64,000 bases of DNA from CBDATW01 sp965214965 (lineage in GTDB: Bacteria; Bacillota_I; Bacilli_A; CBDATW01), in the NCBI GenBank assembly GCA_965214965.1, contig OZ244030.1, positions 434,001 to 498,000 of the forward strand. The letters run 5' to 3'. A model generated the notes under the pieces. That model made no database searches and was not told the origin of the DNA. It saw nothing but the letters and a program-made list of their open reading frames with translations. Each line of letters opens with the position of its first letter. Within the stretch, counting starts at the first letter, position 1. Positions 1-9,617 of the stretch are shown piece by piece. The position numbers and the translations under genes are program-made.

Positions 1-354
1 TGCTGCTGCCATTGAAACACCAAGAATGGCATTTGCTCCGAGTTTCTTCTTAAATGGTGTTCCATCTAAGTCCAGCATTGCATGATCTAATGCTTTTTGA
101 TTTGAAACTTCCATCCCTTTAACTTTTTGTGCAATTTTTTCATTTACATTTTTAATGGCTTTTTTAACACCTTTACCAAGGAATCTTTTTCCGCCATCTC
201 TAAGCTCAAGAGCTTCTCTTGAACCTGTAGAAGCACCTGAGGGAACAATTGCTCTTCCTTTGAAACCTGAAGCAGTTGTAATTTCAACTTCTACAGTTGG
301 GTTTCCTCTAGAATCAATTACTTCTCTAGCTCAAACTTTTTTGATTTTTGACAT
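1..354 (-). CDS. eno: Enolase, N-terminal part (cut by window edge)
   Basis: Enolase converts 2-phosphoglycerate to phosphoenolpyruvate in glycolysis. Only the first 118 residues are in the window; the gene runs off the left edge. The N-terminal family signature VIDSRGNPTVE and the PSGASTG loop, which closes over the active site, are both present. One UGA at residue 7 (331-333) must be read as Trp. The ATG at 352-354 is preceded by an AGGAG box at good spacing and a TATAAT at 388-393. It is transcribed alone: a hairpin terminator at 431-457 lies upstream, and its promoter and leader nearly match those of gap. Confidence 0.97.
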
Positions 355-387
355 TAATTTTCTCCTGTTATTGTATTTAACTTTTTT

Positions 388-393
388 ATTATA
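388..393 (-). promoter_or_regulatory. eno promoter -10 box
   Basis: On the minus strand TATAAT lies 33 bases upstream of the eno ATG, inside the context TTTGATATAAT. About 45 bases around it, down to the ribosome binding site, recur almost unchanged before gap (11209-11252). Confidence 0.7.
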
Positions 394-430
394 TCAAAAA
401 AATATTTATATATGTTTCCATAATAAAAAA

Positions 431-457
431 CAGTCTTATTTTTAAAAAAAAAGACTG
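431..457 (-). terminator. Rho-independent terminator upstream of eno
   Basis: A 7-bp stem (CAGTCTT/AAGACTG) with an A/T loop is followed on the minus strand by a run of T. It would end transcripts coming from gpmI and the short remnant at 458-612. Confidence 0.75.
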
Positions 458-612
458 GATTATTTTACTAACGAAATTGCTGTGTGATCTGCAGTTTTAT
501 GATATGGCGCCTACCATCTCAATCAAGTCATGGTTTCCACTATTACATGCACCAGCAAAAGTTGTTGATATTTTTATAAATGATAGAAATTTAAACATTA
601 TTCTCTCTAACT
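458..612 (-). pseudogene. Short unrecognised coding remnant
   Basis: Between gpmI and the terminator the minus strand carries an ATG at 598-596, preceded by a GAGAG-like sequence, opening a 33-codon frame. A second frame ends with a coding-like stretch (APYHKTADHTAISLVK) and a TAA directly before the terminator. The two frames look like one short gene or C-terminal fragment broken by a frameshift, but I do not recognise the family. It could instead be non-coding 3' sequence of the tpiA-gpmI transcript. Confidence 0.25.
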
Positions 613-661
613 TTCTATTTAACTAGTTCAAAAATATTTTAACAAAAAATTAATAGATGGC

Positions 662-2158
662 CTATTTTTTAATAATAGATTTTCCTGTCATTTCTTTTGG
701 GATATCTTCGTTAAGATATTTTAAAATAGCTGGTGCAACTCCTGAAAGTGCTGTAGTAGCGTCTTCTTCTAATTCAACAGATTTATCAGTGATAATAAAT
801 GGAATTAAATTGGATGTGTGAGCTGTCTTAGGTTTTCCTGATTCATCCAACATTTCTTCTGCATTACCATGGTCAGCAGTTATAATTAATGTTCCTCCAA
901 TAGTTTGTAGCGCATCATAAAGATCCTTTAATCCTTTATCTACTCATTCAACCGCTTTTATAGTTGCTTCATAATTACCAGTATGCCCAACCATATCTGG
1001 GTTGGCATAATTTAGAACTACTAAATCATATTTAGCAGATTTAATTTGCTCAACTAGTGATTCTGTTACTTCTGGCAAAGACATTTCTGGTTTTAAATCA
1101 TAAGTTTCTACAGAAGGTGACCCAATTAAAATTCTATCAGAACCATTAATTTCTTTATCAATTCCTCCGTCAAAAAAGAAAGTAACATGTGCGTATTTTT
1201 CTGTCTCGGCAATTCTTAATTGTTTGTATCCTTTTTCTGAAAGTCAATCACCAAGAGTATTTTGTAAAATTTCCAGTGGGAAAACAATATGAGTATTTGT
1301 ATAATCTGCAAGTTGAGTTAATGATACAAAATAAATATCTTTTGGAACATTTGGTTTAAATTCATAATCTTTAGCTGTAAATGCTGCAGTAATTTGATTT
1401 GCCCTATCAGGTCTAAAGTTAACCATAAACATAACATCCCCATCTTCTACTTTTACATTTAGTTGTGTGTTAAATGCAGGGATAATAAACTCATCCGTAT
1501 TTCCTTCTGATTTTTGAGAAATAATATAATCATATGCAGATGTAAATGATTTACCTTTATTTTCAATCATAATATCTAGAGTTTTTTGAAGACGATCAAA
1601 ATTCTTATCTCTATCCATTGCATAGTATCTACCAGAAATTGTTGCTATCTTATGTGCTTTCATTTGATCAATAAAAGTTTCCCCGATATCAGGTTGTGTA
1701 TCTCTTCCGTCCATGAAAGCATGTAGGTATGTCTCTAGACCTTCTTTTTCAAATATTTCTAACACACCTTTTATATGTTTTATGTGGGAATGAACTCCGC
1801 CGTCAGATAAAAGACCAATAACATGGATTTTTTTATTATATTTTTTAGAATAAGTAACCGCATCTTTAATAGTTTGTTCATCTTTTAAAGTATCTAATTC
1901 TACTGCTTTTGAAATTTTGACTAGTGGTTGGTCTACAATTCTTCCTGCCCCTATATTTAAGTGTCCTACTTCAGAGTTGCCTATTTGTCCTTCTGGCAAA
2001 CCTACCCAACCTTCTGAAGCATTAATTTTTGTTCAAGGATAATTTTTAAACACATAATTAAAAAATGGCGTTTTAGCATGCTCAATTGCATTTCCTGCAT
2101 AATCTTCTTTAAATCCATATCCATCTAGGATTGCTAATACAATCGTTTTTTTATTCAT
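662..2158 (-). CDS. gpmI: 2,3-bisphosphoglycerate-independent phosphoglycerate mutase
   Basis: Interconverts 3- and 2-phosphoglycerate using two Mn ions and a phosphoserine intermediate; it belongs to the alkaline phosphatase superfamily. The protein is 498 residues, close to the usual 505-515. The catalytic serine motif GNSEVGH, the metal-binding NYANPDMVGH and TADHGNAEEM motifs, and the late HTSNLIPF histidine are all intact. Several Trp codons are UGA. The start ATG lies 11 bases after the tpiA stop, so the two glycolytic genes form one operon, followed by a terminator at 431-457. Confidence 0.97.
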
Positions 2159-2169
2159 TATTAATTCCT

Positions 2170-2922
2170 CTATTTATTTTCATATAATTTTATATATGAT
2201 TCAGCCTTAACTGATGCTCCACCTACAAGTGCTCCATCAATATCTGGTTGAACCATAATTTCTTTAATATTTTCTGGTTTAACTGATCCTCCGTAAAGAA
2301 TTGAAACTTTTTGTGCCACTTCTTCACTATACATTTCAGTTAATTTTTCTCTGATGACTTTGATTGTTTTTTGAGCTATTACTGGTGTAGCAGTTTTTCC
2401 AGTTCCTATTGCTCAAATCGGCTCATAAGCAATGACTGTGTTTTGTACTCCTGTTTCACAAACTCCTGATAGACCTTTTTCAATTTGACTTTGACATACT
2501 GATGCTGTCTTGCCACCATTATATTCTTCTTCAGTTTCTCCTAAACAAAAAATTGGTGTAATATCATTATCTAGTAGTTTACGGATTTTTTTGTTTACAA
2601 CACTATCTGTTTCACCAAACATGTGCCTTCTTTCTGAATGTCCTACAACGCAATATTTTAATCCTGCTTGTTTAATCATTCCTACAGAAATTTCTCCTGT
2701 AAATGCTCCGCTGTCTTCTTGATGAATGTTTTGAGCAGCAATTTGAATGATATTTGAAAGATCTAGTGCAGGAAAAATGTTTATAGATGGAACCGCAATT
2801 CCCATAACTATTTGGTTTAAATCTGCATTTGCTAATGATTCTTCTGCCAATTTAAAAAATTCTATTGTTTCTGGAAGGTTGTTATTCATCTTCCAGTTTC
2901 CAAAAATATATTGTTTTCTCAT
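2170..2922 (-). CDS. tpiA: Triosephosphate isomerase
   Basis: Interconverts dihydroxyacetone phosphate and glyceraldehyde 3-phosphate. The 250-residue TIM barrel has the substrate lysine in GNWKMN (about K11), the catalytic histidine in VVGHSERR and the catalytic glutamate in AYEPIWAIGTG, plus the phosphate-binding YGGSV near the end. The Trp in the glutamate motif is encoded by UGA. It is first in a tpiA-gpmI operon; TATAAT lies at 2944-2949 and the SD GAGGT precedes the ATG. Confidence 0.98.
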
Positions 2923-2943
2923 AATTACCTCTTTTTCTAATAG

Positions 2944-2949
2944 ATTATA
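2944..2949 (-). promoter_or_regulatory. tpiA promoter -10 box
   Basis: TATAAT (minus strand, in the context TGATATAAT) sits 21 bases before the tpiA start codon. No convincing -35 is visible, as is common in mollicutes. Confidence 0.6.
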
Positions 2950-2961
2950 TCATAATTAAAA

Positions 2962-2982
2962 AAAGACCCAAAGGCTCTTTTT
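2962..2982 (-). terminator. Terminator after the divergent-PAP2 gene
   Basis: The minus strand reads AAGAGCC-TTT-GGGTCTT followed by seven T. The stem has one G-G mismatch. It follows the stop at 2987 and separates the PAP2-like gene from the tpiA promoter. Confidence 0.6.
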
Positions 2983-2986
2983 AATT

Positions 2987-3436
2987 CTAAAACATTATAT
3001 GTATTAAATATGAGAATAAAACCCCTATAAATAAACCAATGGCCACTTCAGATGCTTTATGCCCAAGGACAGATTTTGAAGGTTGCTTTAGGACTTTGTT
3101 AATTTCAATAAGTTGCTTTTTTACCAATTGTTCTGTTAAATTAGAAATTTTTTGCAAAGACACACCCCCAAATCACCTAATGTTTATGGCATCATACATC
3201 ACAACCGTTAAAATACCCAAAGAAAGAGTGAAAGCTGAAGTAAATCCTTCTTGTAAAAAAATTGATGTAGACATAGCTGAAAAACCAGATGCATGAGATG
3301 AAGGCATACCTCCTGAGGTCAAAATAACTTTTCAATCTCATTTGCCTGTTTTCCATTTATAAGTAAATACTTTTATAATTTGAGCAAACCAAGCTGAAGA
3401 TACACCAATAATAAATGGTCATAATTTTTGTGGCAT
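2987..3436 (-). CDS. Divergent PAP2 family membrane protein (DUF212, YuiD-like)
   Basis: A 149-residue membrane protein of the divergent PAP2 / DUF212 family, found in Firmicutes and plants; its substrate is not established. Visible family motifs are GGMPSSHASG (the phosphatase-like SSH), VMYDAINIRWFGG and the C-terminal LGHKASEVAIG, with hydrophobic helices between them. Three or more Trp residues are UGA. The ATG at 3434-3436 has AGGAG upstream and a TATAAT at 3456-3461, so it is its own transcription unit. A role in isoprenyl or lipid phosphate turnover is only a guess. Confidence 0.85.
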
Positions 3437-3493
3437 ATTTTTCTCCTAGGTTATAATTATATCAAAATCAAATTAAAAATAATGTTTTATGCA

Positions 3494-4039
3494 TTATTTT
3501 TTAAAAATGTGTGTTGATTTTCTAATAATTTTAGCAATGATAAATGCTGCTATAATTTTTAATGAATCAATTATAATGAATGGCTTTACTCCGAATCTAA
3601 TTGAATCTGGTAAGTTGTATTTTCCAGAAATAATCAACATAACAGCGCCACCTATGTATAAGATAATTAAGGCAGATGATTGAGCTAATATTGTTTTTGT
3701 AGTTGAATTTTTTATATATTTAGAAAAAAACATTTCCATAATAGCAAAAGCTGGGTACATTCATAAATATCCGCTTCAAGGGCTAACAAATCTTGAAATA
3801 CCACCTTGATAACCAACTGCAACTGGTAAACCTATAGCCAATAATATTCAATATGTAAACACTGCTGTGAGTGCGTATTTAGGCTCAAATAACATTGAAA
3901 ACAATGAGAGCACAAATACTGTCAAAGTTATTGGTACGGGGCCGACTATCTGTAATTTATGCGGAATGGAGATAGACATTATAGCGGTAATAATAGCTGA
4001 ATATGTAATGGTTTTAATGTCAAATATTTTTTTTAACAT
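3494..4039 (-). CDS. bioY: BioY biotin transporter, ECF S-component
   Basis: BioY captures biotin at the membrane and works with the shared EcfA-EcfA'-EcfT module (encoded at 40508-42985). The 181-residue protein has about six hydrophobic segments, the N-terminal IxIPxxxxxVGPVPITLTVF motif and the GYQGGISRFVSPWSGYLW loop typical of BioY. The SD AGAGGA precedes the ATG. It is divergent from birA, 88 bases away, so uptake and attachment of biotin are encoded back to back next to the biotin-dependent carboxylase operon. Confidence 0.92.
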
Positions 4040-4112
4040 TTTTATCCTCTTCTTTCCATGGTAATTTATATCATAAAAAAGATTATATTTGGGCTTTTTC
4101 CATTATAATTAT

Positions 4113-4118
4113 TTTGAT
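4113..4118 (+). promoter_or_regulatory. birA promoter -10 box
   Basis: TATAAT lies 9 bases before the GATGAGG ribosome binding site of birA. The bioY/birA gap holds both promoters; the ligase has no DNA-binding domain, so classical BirA repression is not expected here. Confidence 0.55.
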
Positions 4119-4127
4119 GAGGTTAAT

Positions 4128-4793
4128 ATGAATATAAAAGATATTTCACATTTAGATGTTATAACTATGGAATATGTAAAAAAATACCCAAATACTTATG
4201 TTTTTAGGAAGATAAATAAACTTGAAATTAGAGAACCTGCTACTAAAAAAGAAATTCCTTGGTATAACGATAAAGGTGCTATTGAGACTGCTATGAATTT
4301 TAAATGCGATAGGAAGCCTGCAATTGCCTTGATGATTGCAGCATATACTATAGCGAAAATGTTTGGTGCTAAAATCAAATGGCCAAATGATATTATTTTG
4401 GGGGGTAAGAAAGTAGCTGGAATGATGCTGGTAAAACATGGTGATAGATATATTTTTGGTTCAGGAATTAATTTAAATCGCAAAATTTTTAATAAAGAAA
4501 TATCTGAAAAAGCTACTTCTTATATAAATCAATATCAAAAAAAATGGCCGGAAGCAGATTTTGCTGTTACATTTGTTAAGAATTATATGAAAAATCTTAA
4601 GACTGTTAATATTAGAGATATTGAAGATATGCAGATATTTAAAAATAAAGTTATGAATATAGATGGCAAGGTATATAAGTTCCTTGGTTTGAACAATGAT
4701 GGATCAGCTAATTGGGAAATAGACGGTCAAAAAGAAGTTTTCAAGTCATTCACACTTTCATTTACTAAACATTACCATTTGTTCAATAAATAA
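4128..4793 (+). CDS. birA: Biotin-protein ligase (group I, no DNA-binding domain)
   Basis: Activates biotin with ATP and transfers it to the lysine of the biotin carboxyl carrier protein AccB. The 221-residue protein has only the catalytic and C-terminal SH3-like domains, without the N-terminal helix-turn-helix of regulatory BirA. The ligase motif KWPNDIILGGKKVAGMM (about residues 87-103) is clear; the biotin-binding GRG loop of the usual enzymes is not obvious and a diverged EIREP sequence appears instead. I chose ATG 4128 because GATGAGG lies just upstream; an in-frame ATG at 4089 is poorly placed. No UGA codons are used. Confidence 0.92.
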   Translation: MNIKDISHLDVITMEYVKKYPNTYVFRKINKLEIREPATKKEIPWYNDKGAIETAMNFKCDRKPAIALMIAAYTIAKMFGAKIKWPNDIILGGKKVAGMMLVKHGDRYIFGSGINLNRKIFNKEISEKATSYINQYQKKWPEADFAVTFVKNYMKNLKTVNIRDIEDMQIFKNKVMNIDGKVYKFLGLNNDGSANWEIDGQKEVFKSFTLSFTKHYHLFNK

Positions 4794-4813
4794 AAACATG
4801 TTTATCATGTTTT
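4793..4813. terminator. Bidirectional terminator between birA and accA
   Basis: An 8-bp stem AAAACATG/CATGTTTT with a 5-base loop and flanking A and T runs lies between the convergent birA and acc genes. Confidence 0.75.
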
Positions 4814-4820
4814 TAATATT

Positions 4821-5618
4821 TTATTTATATGGTTTAATTGAGTTAAATTTTTTATTTCTTTTTTTAACGTTGCTATAACCTGGTTTATTTTTTGCAGCAA
4901 ATTTAATTAAATTTTCTCTAATTTGTCTGTAAACAAAATTGGGATTAGTTGCAATACCTTCTTTGGGTTCTTTTATTATTTTATCTGTAAAATTAGTTTT
5001 AAGAAGTTCTGAAGGTGTTGATTTCATAATTTCTGCTGCTTCTTTTGCTCTAGAAGAGTCTTTTCATAAAATTGTTGAAAAACCTTCAGGTGCAAGTATT
5101 GAGAAATATGAATTTTCTAATGATCATATTTCATTAGCCACACTCAATGCTAATGCCCCACCTGAACCACCTTGTGAAAGAATAATAGTTACTATTGGAA
5201 CTTCTAACTGTGACATTTCCATTAGATTGGTAGCAATTGCTTTGGATATACCACGCTCTTCAGATTCTATACCTGAATAAGCAGCTGGTGTATCTACAAG
5301 GCAAACTATTGGTCTGCCAAATTTTTCAGCTTGCTTCATAAGCCTTAATGATTTTCTATAACCTTCAGGCAAACACATACCATTTCTTGTTTTTTGAATT
5401 TCCTGTATTCCTCTTCCTTTTTGTTGTCCAACAACAGTAAAAGAAACTCTTCCGATTATACCAATCCCACCTATTATAGCCTTATCATCTGCAAAAGCTC
5501 TATCTCCTGCTAATTCTATAAATTCATCAAATACATTATCAATAACCTCTTTTGTTTGAGGTCTAGATTTTTCTCTAGACTTAAGAATTGATTCTCAAAG
5601 TTTATTTTTTTTCTGCAT
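4821..5618 (-). CDS. accA: Acetyl-CoA carboxylase carboxyltransferase subunit alpha
   Basis: With AccD it moves the carboxyl group from carboxybiotin to acetyl-CoA, giving malonyl-CoA. The 265-residue crotonase-fold protein has GDRAFADD, LPEGYRKSLRLMKQAEKF, DTPAAYSGIESEERG, the oxyanion region SQGGSGGALAL and LAPEGFSTILWKD. It is shorter than the Bacillus protein (325), mainly at the N-terminus. Trp residues before and within the LAPEG region are UGA. It follows accD by two bases and is last in accB-accC-accD-accA. Confidence 0.95.
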
Positions 5619-5620
5619 AA

Positions 5621-6505
5621 TTATTTACCTCTCTTTTTAGAATGCATGGACAAAATTTTATAAATATTTTCTTTCATATACTCTCTTGAAGAAATCAAAT
5701 CAATAAAACCTTTTTCAAGTAAAAATTCTGCAGTTTGAAAACCTTCTGGTAAATCTATATTCATAGCATCTTTTATAACTTTTTTACCAGCAAATCCAAT
5801 CATAGCTTTTTCTTCAGCCATTATAATATCGCCTAACATAGCAAAAGAAGCAGAAACTCCTCCATATGTTGGGGTTGTTAAAATAGGCATATATAATTTA
5901 CCTGCTTTTTGAAAATTAGCTACAGCAGCAGATGTTCTTACCATTTGTATTAATGAAAACATTGCTTCTTGCATTCTTGCTCCTCCTGATGCAGTAAAAC
6001 CCACAACAGATAATTTATGTTTGGTAGCATATTGAAATAATTTACAAATTTTTTCCCCTACTACAGTTCCCATAGAGCCCATAATGAATTCATGGTTCAT
6101 TACAAAAGCGGCGAATTTTTGATCTTCGATAGTTGCCACACCTGTTGTAATAGCTGAATTTTGTTTTGAAATTGATTTTGCAGATTTTAACTTTTTATCA
6201 TAAAAATCAATGTTTAAAGGGTTTGTTTGTTTTTCATTTTTAAACAATTCATCAAACGAATCAAATGTTATATCTATTCTTTGTTGAGGATTTAATCTAA
6301 ATAAGAAATTGCATTTAGGACAAGAGTACATTGATTCGACTATTTTTTTTGTTTGAACAATTTCTGTGCAATTTTTACATTTTTGATAATTATCATCATT
6401 TACTTCAGGAGCTTTAAATGGCTTGATTTTTTTAATCTTAACTTTTTTATTTAGGATTTCTTTTGATTCATTACGTAATTTTTTTGTTTTAAAAAATTTA
6501 AGCAT
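5621..6505 (-). CDS. accD: Acetyl-CoA carboxylase carboxyltransferase subunit beta
   Basis: The 294-residue beta half of the carboxyltransferase. A zinc ribbon CKNC-x15-CPKC is seen at about residues 43-64, followed by the crotonase core with FTASGGARMQEA and TPTYGGVSASFAMLGD, which form the acetyl-CoA site, and IGFAGKKVI. The N-terminus is lysine-rich. No UGA codons occur in this gene. It starts eight bases after accC ends and is separated by two bases from accA. Confidence 0.96.
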   Translation of the reverse strand: MLKFFKTKKLRNESKEILNKKVKIKKIKPFKAPEVNDDNYQKCKNCTEIVQTKKIVESMYSCPKCNFLFRLNPQQRIDITFDSFDELFKNEKQTNPLNIDFYDKKLKSAKSISKQNSAITTGVATIEDQKFAAFVMNHEFIMGSMGTVVGEKICKLFQYATKHKLSVVGFTASGGARMQEAMFSLIQMVRTSAAVANFQKAGKLYMPILTTPTYGGVSASFAMLGDIIMAEEKAMIGFAGKKVIKDAMNIDLPEGFQTAEFLLEKGFIDLISSREYMKENIYKILSMHSKKRGK

Positions 6506-6514
6506 TTTTTCCTC

Positions 6515-7909
6515 CTATTTTAAATTTTTTAAATATCTTTTGATAAAGATATTTTCAGTAAATTTAGTAGTGTGTGTTGCTTTGATGAATTCATCTGAAA
6601 GCAAAAGATGGTTTTGGAAGTGAATATTAGTTTTGACACCAGAAATAACTAATTCATTAAGGGCTCTTTGCATTTTTAGAATTGCGCCTTCTCTAGTTTT
6701 AGAGTGTACTATAAGTTTTCCAATGTTGGAATCAGAAAATGGAGATAAAGTGCAGCCATTGTACAATGCAGAATCAAATCTAATGCCTTTGCCATTTGGT
6801 ACATGGAGGAAATCTACTACTCCGCCTTGTGGTTTAAATTCATTTTTTGAATCTTCTGCATTAATTCTAATTTCTATTGAATGTCCATTAATTTTAATAT
6901 TTTTTTGTTTTCAATCTAATTTGTTGTCACCAATAATTTTCAATTGTTCTTTCACAATATCAATTCCAGTAATTTCTTCAGTAACTGTGTGCTCTACTTG
7001 AATTCTAGTATTCATTTCTATAAAGTAAAAATTTTGTTTTTCATCTACTAGAAACTCTACAGTACCTGCGGAAATATATCCAGTATGTTTACCTAAATCT
7101 ACCGCAGCTTGTGTAATTTGTTGTCTTACTTTATCAGTTAAAAATGCAGAGGGTGCTTCTTCTATTAATTTTTGGTTTCTTCTTTGGATTGAGCAATCTC
7201 TATCATAAAGATGCCTAACATTGCCAAATTTATCTCCAATAATCTGTACTTCTACGTGCCTAGGGTTTTTAATGAATTTTTCTATATAAATATTGTCGTC
7301 TTTATAAAGAGATTTTGAGATATTAAGAACTTTTTTATAAATTTCTTTAATATCTGAAGCTTTTTCACATACAAGAATACCACGGCCACCACCTCCGTTG
7401 GCTGCTTTAACCATAACTGGGTATCCAATCTTGGATGCTCATTTTTCTGCGTCTTTTGCATTTTTTAGTTTTGGTGATCCTTGAGTAACAGGAACTCCTG
7501 CATCAACTGCAGCTTGTCTTGCATTGATTTTATTACCAAGAAATTTTATAGTTTTTCAATTTGGACCAATGAATATTATTCCTGCTTCTTCAATTTGTTG
7601 TGCAAATTCATATACTTCTGAAAGCATACCATATCCTGGGTGGACTGCATCTGCTCCTGTTGAAATAGCAGCTTGAATAACTGCTGATATGTTTCTATAG
7701 GATTTGTTTCAAGGCCCTGGTCCTATACATACTGCTTGGTCTGCTAATTTGACATGCAGAGCATCTCTATCAACAGTTGTGTGAACTGCAACTGTTTCAA
7801 TATTTAATTCCATGCAGGCTCTAATTATTCTAACTGCGATCTCTCCTTCGTTAGCTATCAGAACTTTTTTAGGTAGTTTATACCTATCAATATTTAAAAT
7901 ATATGACAT
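6515..7909 (-). CDS. accC: Biotin carboxylase subunit of acetyl-CoA carboxylase
   Basis: ATP-grasp enzyme that carboxylates biotin on AccB with bicarbonate. At 464 residues it has the family length of about 450. Visible motifs are KVLIANEGEIAVRIIRA, HPGYGMLSE, the ATP loop KAANGGGGRGI, RDCSIQRRNQKLIEEAP and the catalytic EMNTRIQVEH. The usual ANRGEIA reads ANEGEIA here. About five Trp residues are UGA. It starts four bases after accB. The separate AccA and AccD subunits argue for acetyl-CoA carboxylase rather than pyruvate carboxylase. Confidence 0.96.
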
Positions 7910-7913
7910 TTAA

Positions 7914-8327
7914 TTAACCTATTATGATTACTGTATCATCAAACTGAACTAGTTCACCATCTTTAAATTTGATTTCTTTAATCACGCCATTTGTTGGTGC
8001 AAAAACTTCATTTAGAACTTTCATTGCTTCAATAATAAAGAGTGTTTGCCCTTTTTTGACTTTATCTCCTTTTTTAACAAATGGCTTTTTACCTGGAGTT
8101 GGAGCTTCGTAAAATATTCCTAAAATAGGCGATTTTACTTCAGTTCCATTTTGAGTATCAGATACAACAGAGTTTGTTGGTGTTGTGTGAGATGAAAGTA
8201 TAGAAGTAGGTGATGCACATGTTATTGCCCTTTCAACTTCATATTTTTTACCTTTATCTTCAAATGAAACTCTTGTTAGATTATTTTCGTTAAGAATTTC
8301 AACTAATTTTTTATATTTTTTATCCAT
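7914..8327 (-). CDS. accB: Biotin carboxyl carrier protein
   Basis: Carries biotin between AccC and the AccA-AccD carboxyltransferase. The 137-residue protein has a variable N-terminal half, a Ser/Thr-rich linker (about 38-62) and a C-terminal biotinyl domain with EAMKVLNEV, where K103 is the predicted target of BirA. The BCCP-specific thumb is recognisable in FYEAPTPGKKPFVKKGD. AGAGGA precedes the ATG. It opens the four-gene acc operon; the promoter in the 107-base gap to pgk is not obvious, with TTATATTATC near 8360 as the best candidate. Confidence 0.96.
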   Translation of the reverse strand: MDKKYKKLVEILNENNLTRVSFEDKGKKYEVERAITCASPTSILSSHTTPTNSVVSDTQNGTEVKSPILGIFYEAPTPGKKPFVKKGDKVKKGQTLFIIEAMKVLNEVFAPTNGVIKEIKFKDGELVQFDDTVIIIG

Positions 8328-8383
8328 AATTTATTTCCTCTACTAAATTTTCATATAGATAATATAACAAAAAATGAGTTAAA

Positions 8384-8412
8384 GTGAACTTTTTTAGTTA
8401 AAAAAGTAACAC
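8384..8412 (-). terminator. Possible terminator after pgk
   Basis: The minus strand has ACTTTTTT-AACT-AAAAAAGT flanked by GTG/CAC, making a weak A/T hairpin in the pgk-accB gap. T-rich sequence follows only after several bases, so the assignment is tentative. Confidence 0.4.
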
Positions 8413-8434
8413 ATTAACCAATTAATTTCGAGTT

Positions 8435-9616
8435 TTATTTAACTTTTGAAAGACCAAGGAGTTCTTTCCCTTCCATGTAAGTAAGTGAAGCTCCTCCACC
8501 TGTTGAGATGTGTGAGAATTTATTTGAGTACCCTAATTTAATTGCTGCAGCTGCCGAATCTCCACCCCCTATTACTGTAAATGCATCTTCTAGATTAGCA
8601 ATTGATTCACAAACTGCTATTGTTCCTTTAGCAAAGTTTTTATATTCAAAAACTCCCATTGGACCATTTCAAACCACAGTTTTTGCTCCTTGAATTGTTT
8701 TTTCGAATATTTTTATTGATTCTGGACCAATGTCAAGGCCCATGAATCCTTCAGGTACATTTTCATCAATTGAAAAAGTTGGTTCAACATCTGCAAATTC
8801 TTCTGCACAAGCATTGTCAACTGGAAGAATAATTTTACCATTTGCTTTATCTAAAAATGATTTTGCTAGTTCAATTTTATCTTCTTCTAAAAGAGATGAA
8901 CCAATTTCTTTCCCTATAGCTTTGAAAAATGTGTAAGCCATTCCTCCACCGATAATAATTCTGTCAGCTTTTTCTAGCATGTTTTCAATAACTGCAATTT
9001 TATCAGAAACCTTTGCTCCTCCGATTATTGCAATAAAAGGTCTTTCTGGATTATCCAAACCTTTTGAAAGCATATCTAATTCTTTTTGAACTAAAAATCC
9101 AACATAAGATTCTCCAATGTTTGAAGCAATTCCGTCATTAGATGCATGAGCTCTGTGGGCTGTACCAAATGCATCATTAACAAAAACATCTGCAAGCGAA
9201 GCCCAATAATTACCTAGCTCTGGATTGTTTTTTGATTCTTTTTTACCATCTATATCCTCAAATCTTGTGTTTTCAAGAAGTATTACATCTCCTGGTAACA
9301 TTTTATCAATAGCTTCTTCTACTTGCACACCTCTTGTATGTGGGACAAAGTTAACTTCCTGACCTATTACTTCAGAGAGTCTTACTGCAACTGGAGCAAG
9401 AGTTTTGTCTTTTTTATCAGATTCTTCTTTAACTCTACCTAAATGAGATAAAAGAATGACTTTAGCTCTTTGACTAACCAAGTATGAGATTGTTTCTTTT
9501 GCAGATTTAATTCTATTATCATCAGCAATTACTCCTGAACTAATTGGAACGTTAAAATCTACTCTAACAATTACTTTTTTATCAACAACATTTGCATTTT
9601 TTAAATTTTGTTTCAT
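8435..9616 (-). CDS. pgk: Phosphoglycerate kinase
   Basis: Makes ATP from 1,3-bisphosphoglycerate. The 393-residue, two-domain protein has the signature VIVRVDFNVPI, the substrate histidine and arginine in LLSHLGR, NDAFGTAHRAHAS, IIGGAKVSDK, and the nucleotide site GGGDSAAA with ISTGGGAS near the C-terminus. The Trp in VWNGPMGVFEY is encoded by UGA. It begins one base after the stop of the flavodoxin-like gene at 9618-10046, so the two are cotranscribed. Confidence 0.98.
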
Positions 9617-9617
9617 T

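Noticed and set aside
6515..8327. accC-accB as part of a pyruvate or propionyl-CoA carboxylase
   Set aside because: accD has the zinc ribbon and accA the alpha-subunit motifs of acetyl-CoA carboxylase, in the same operon.
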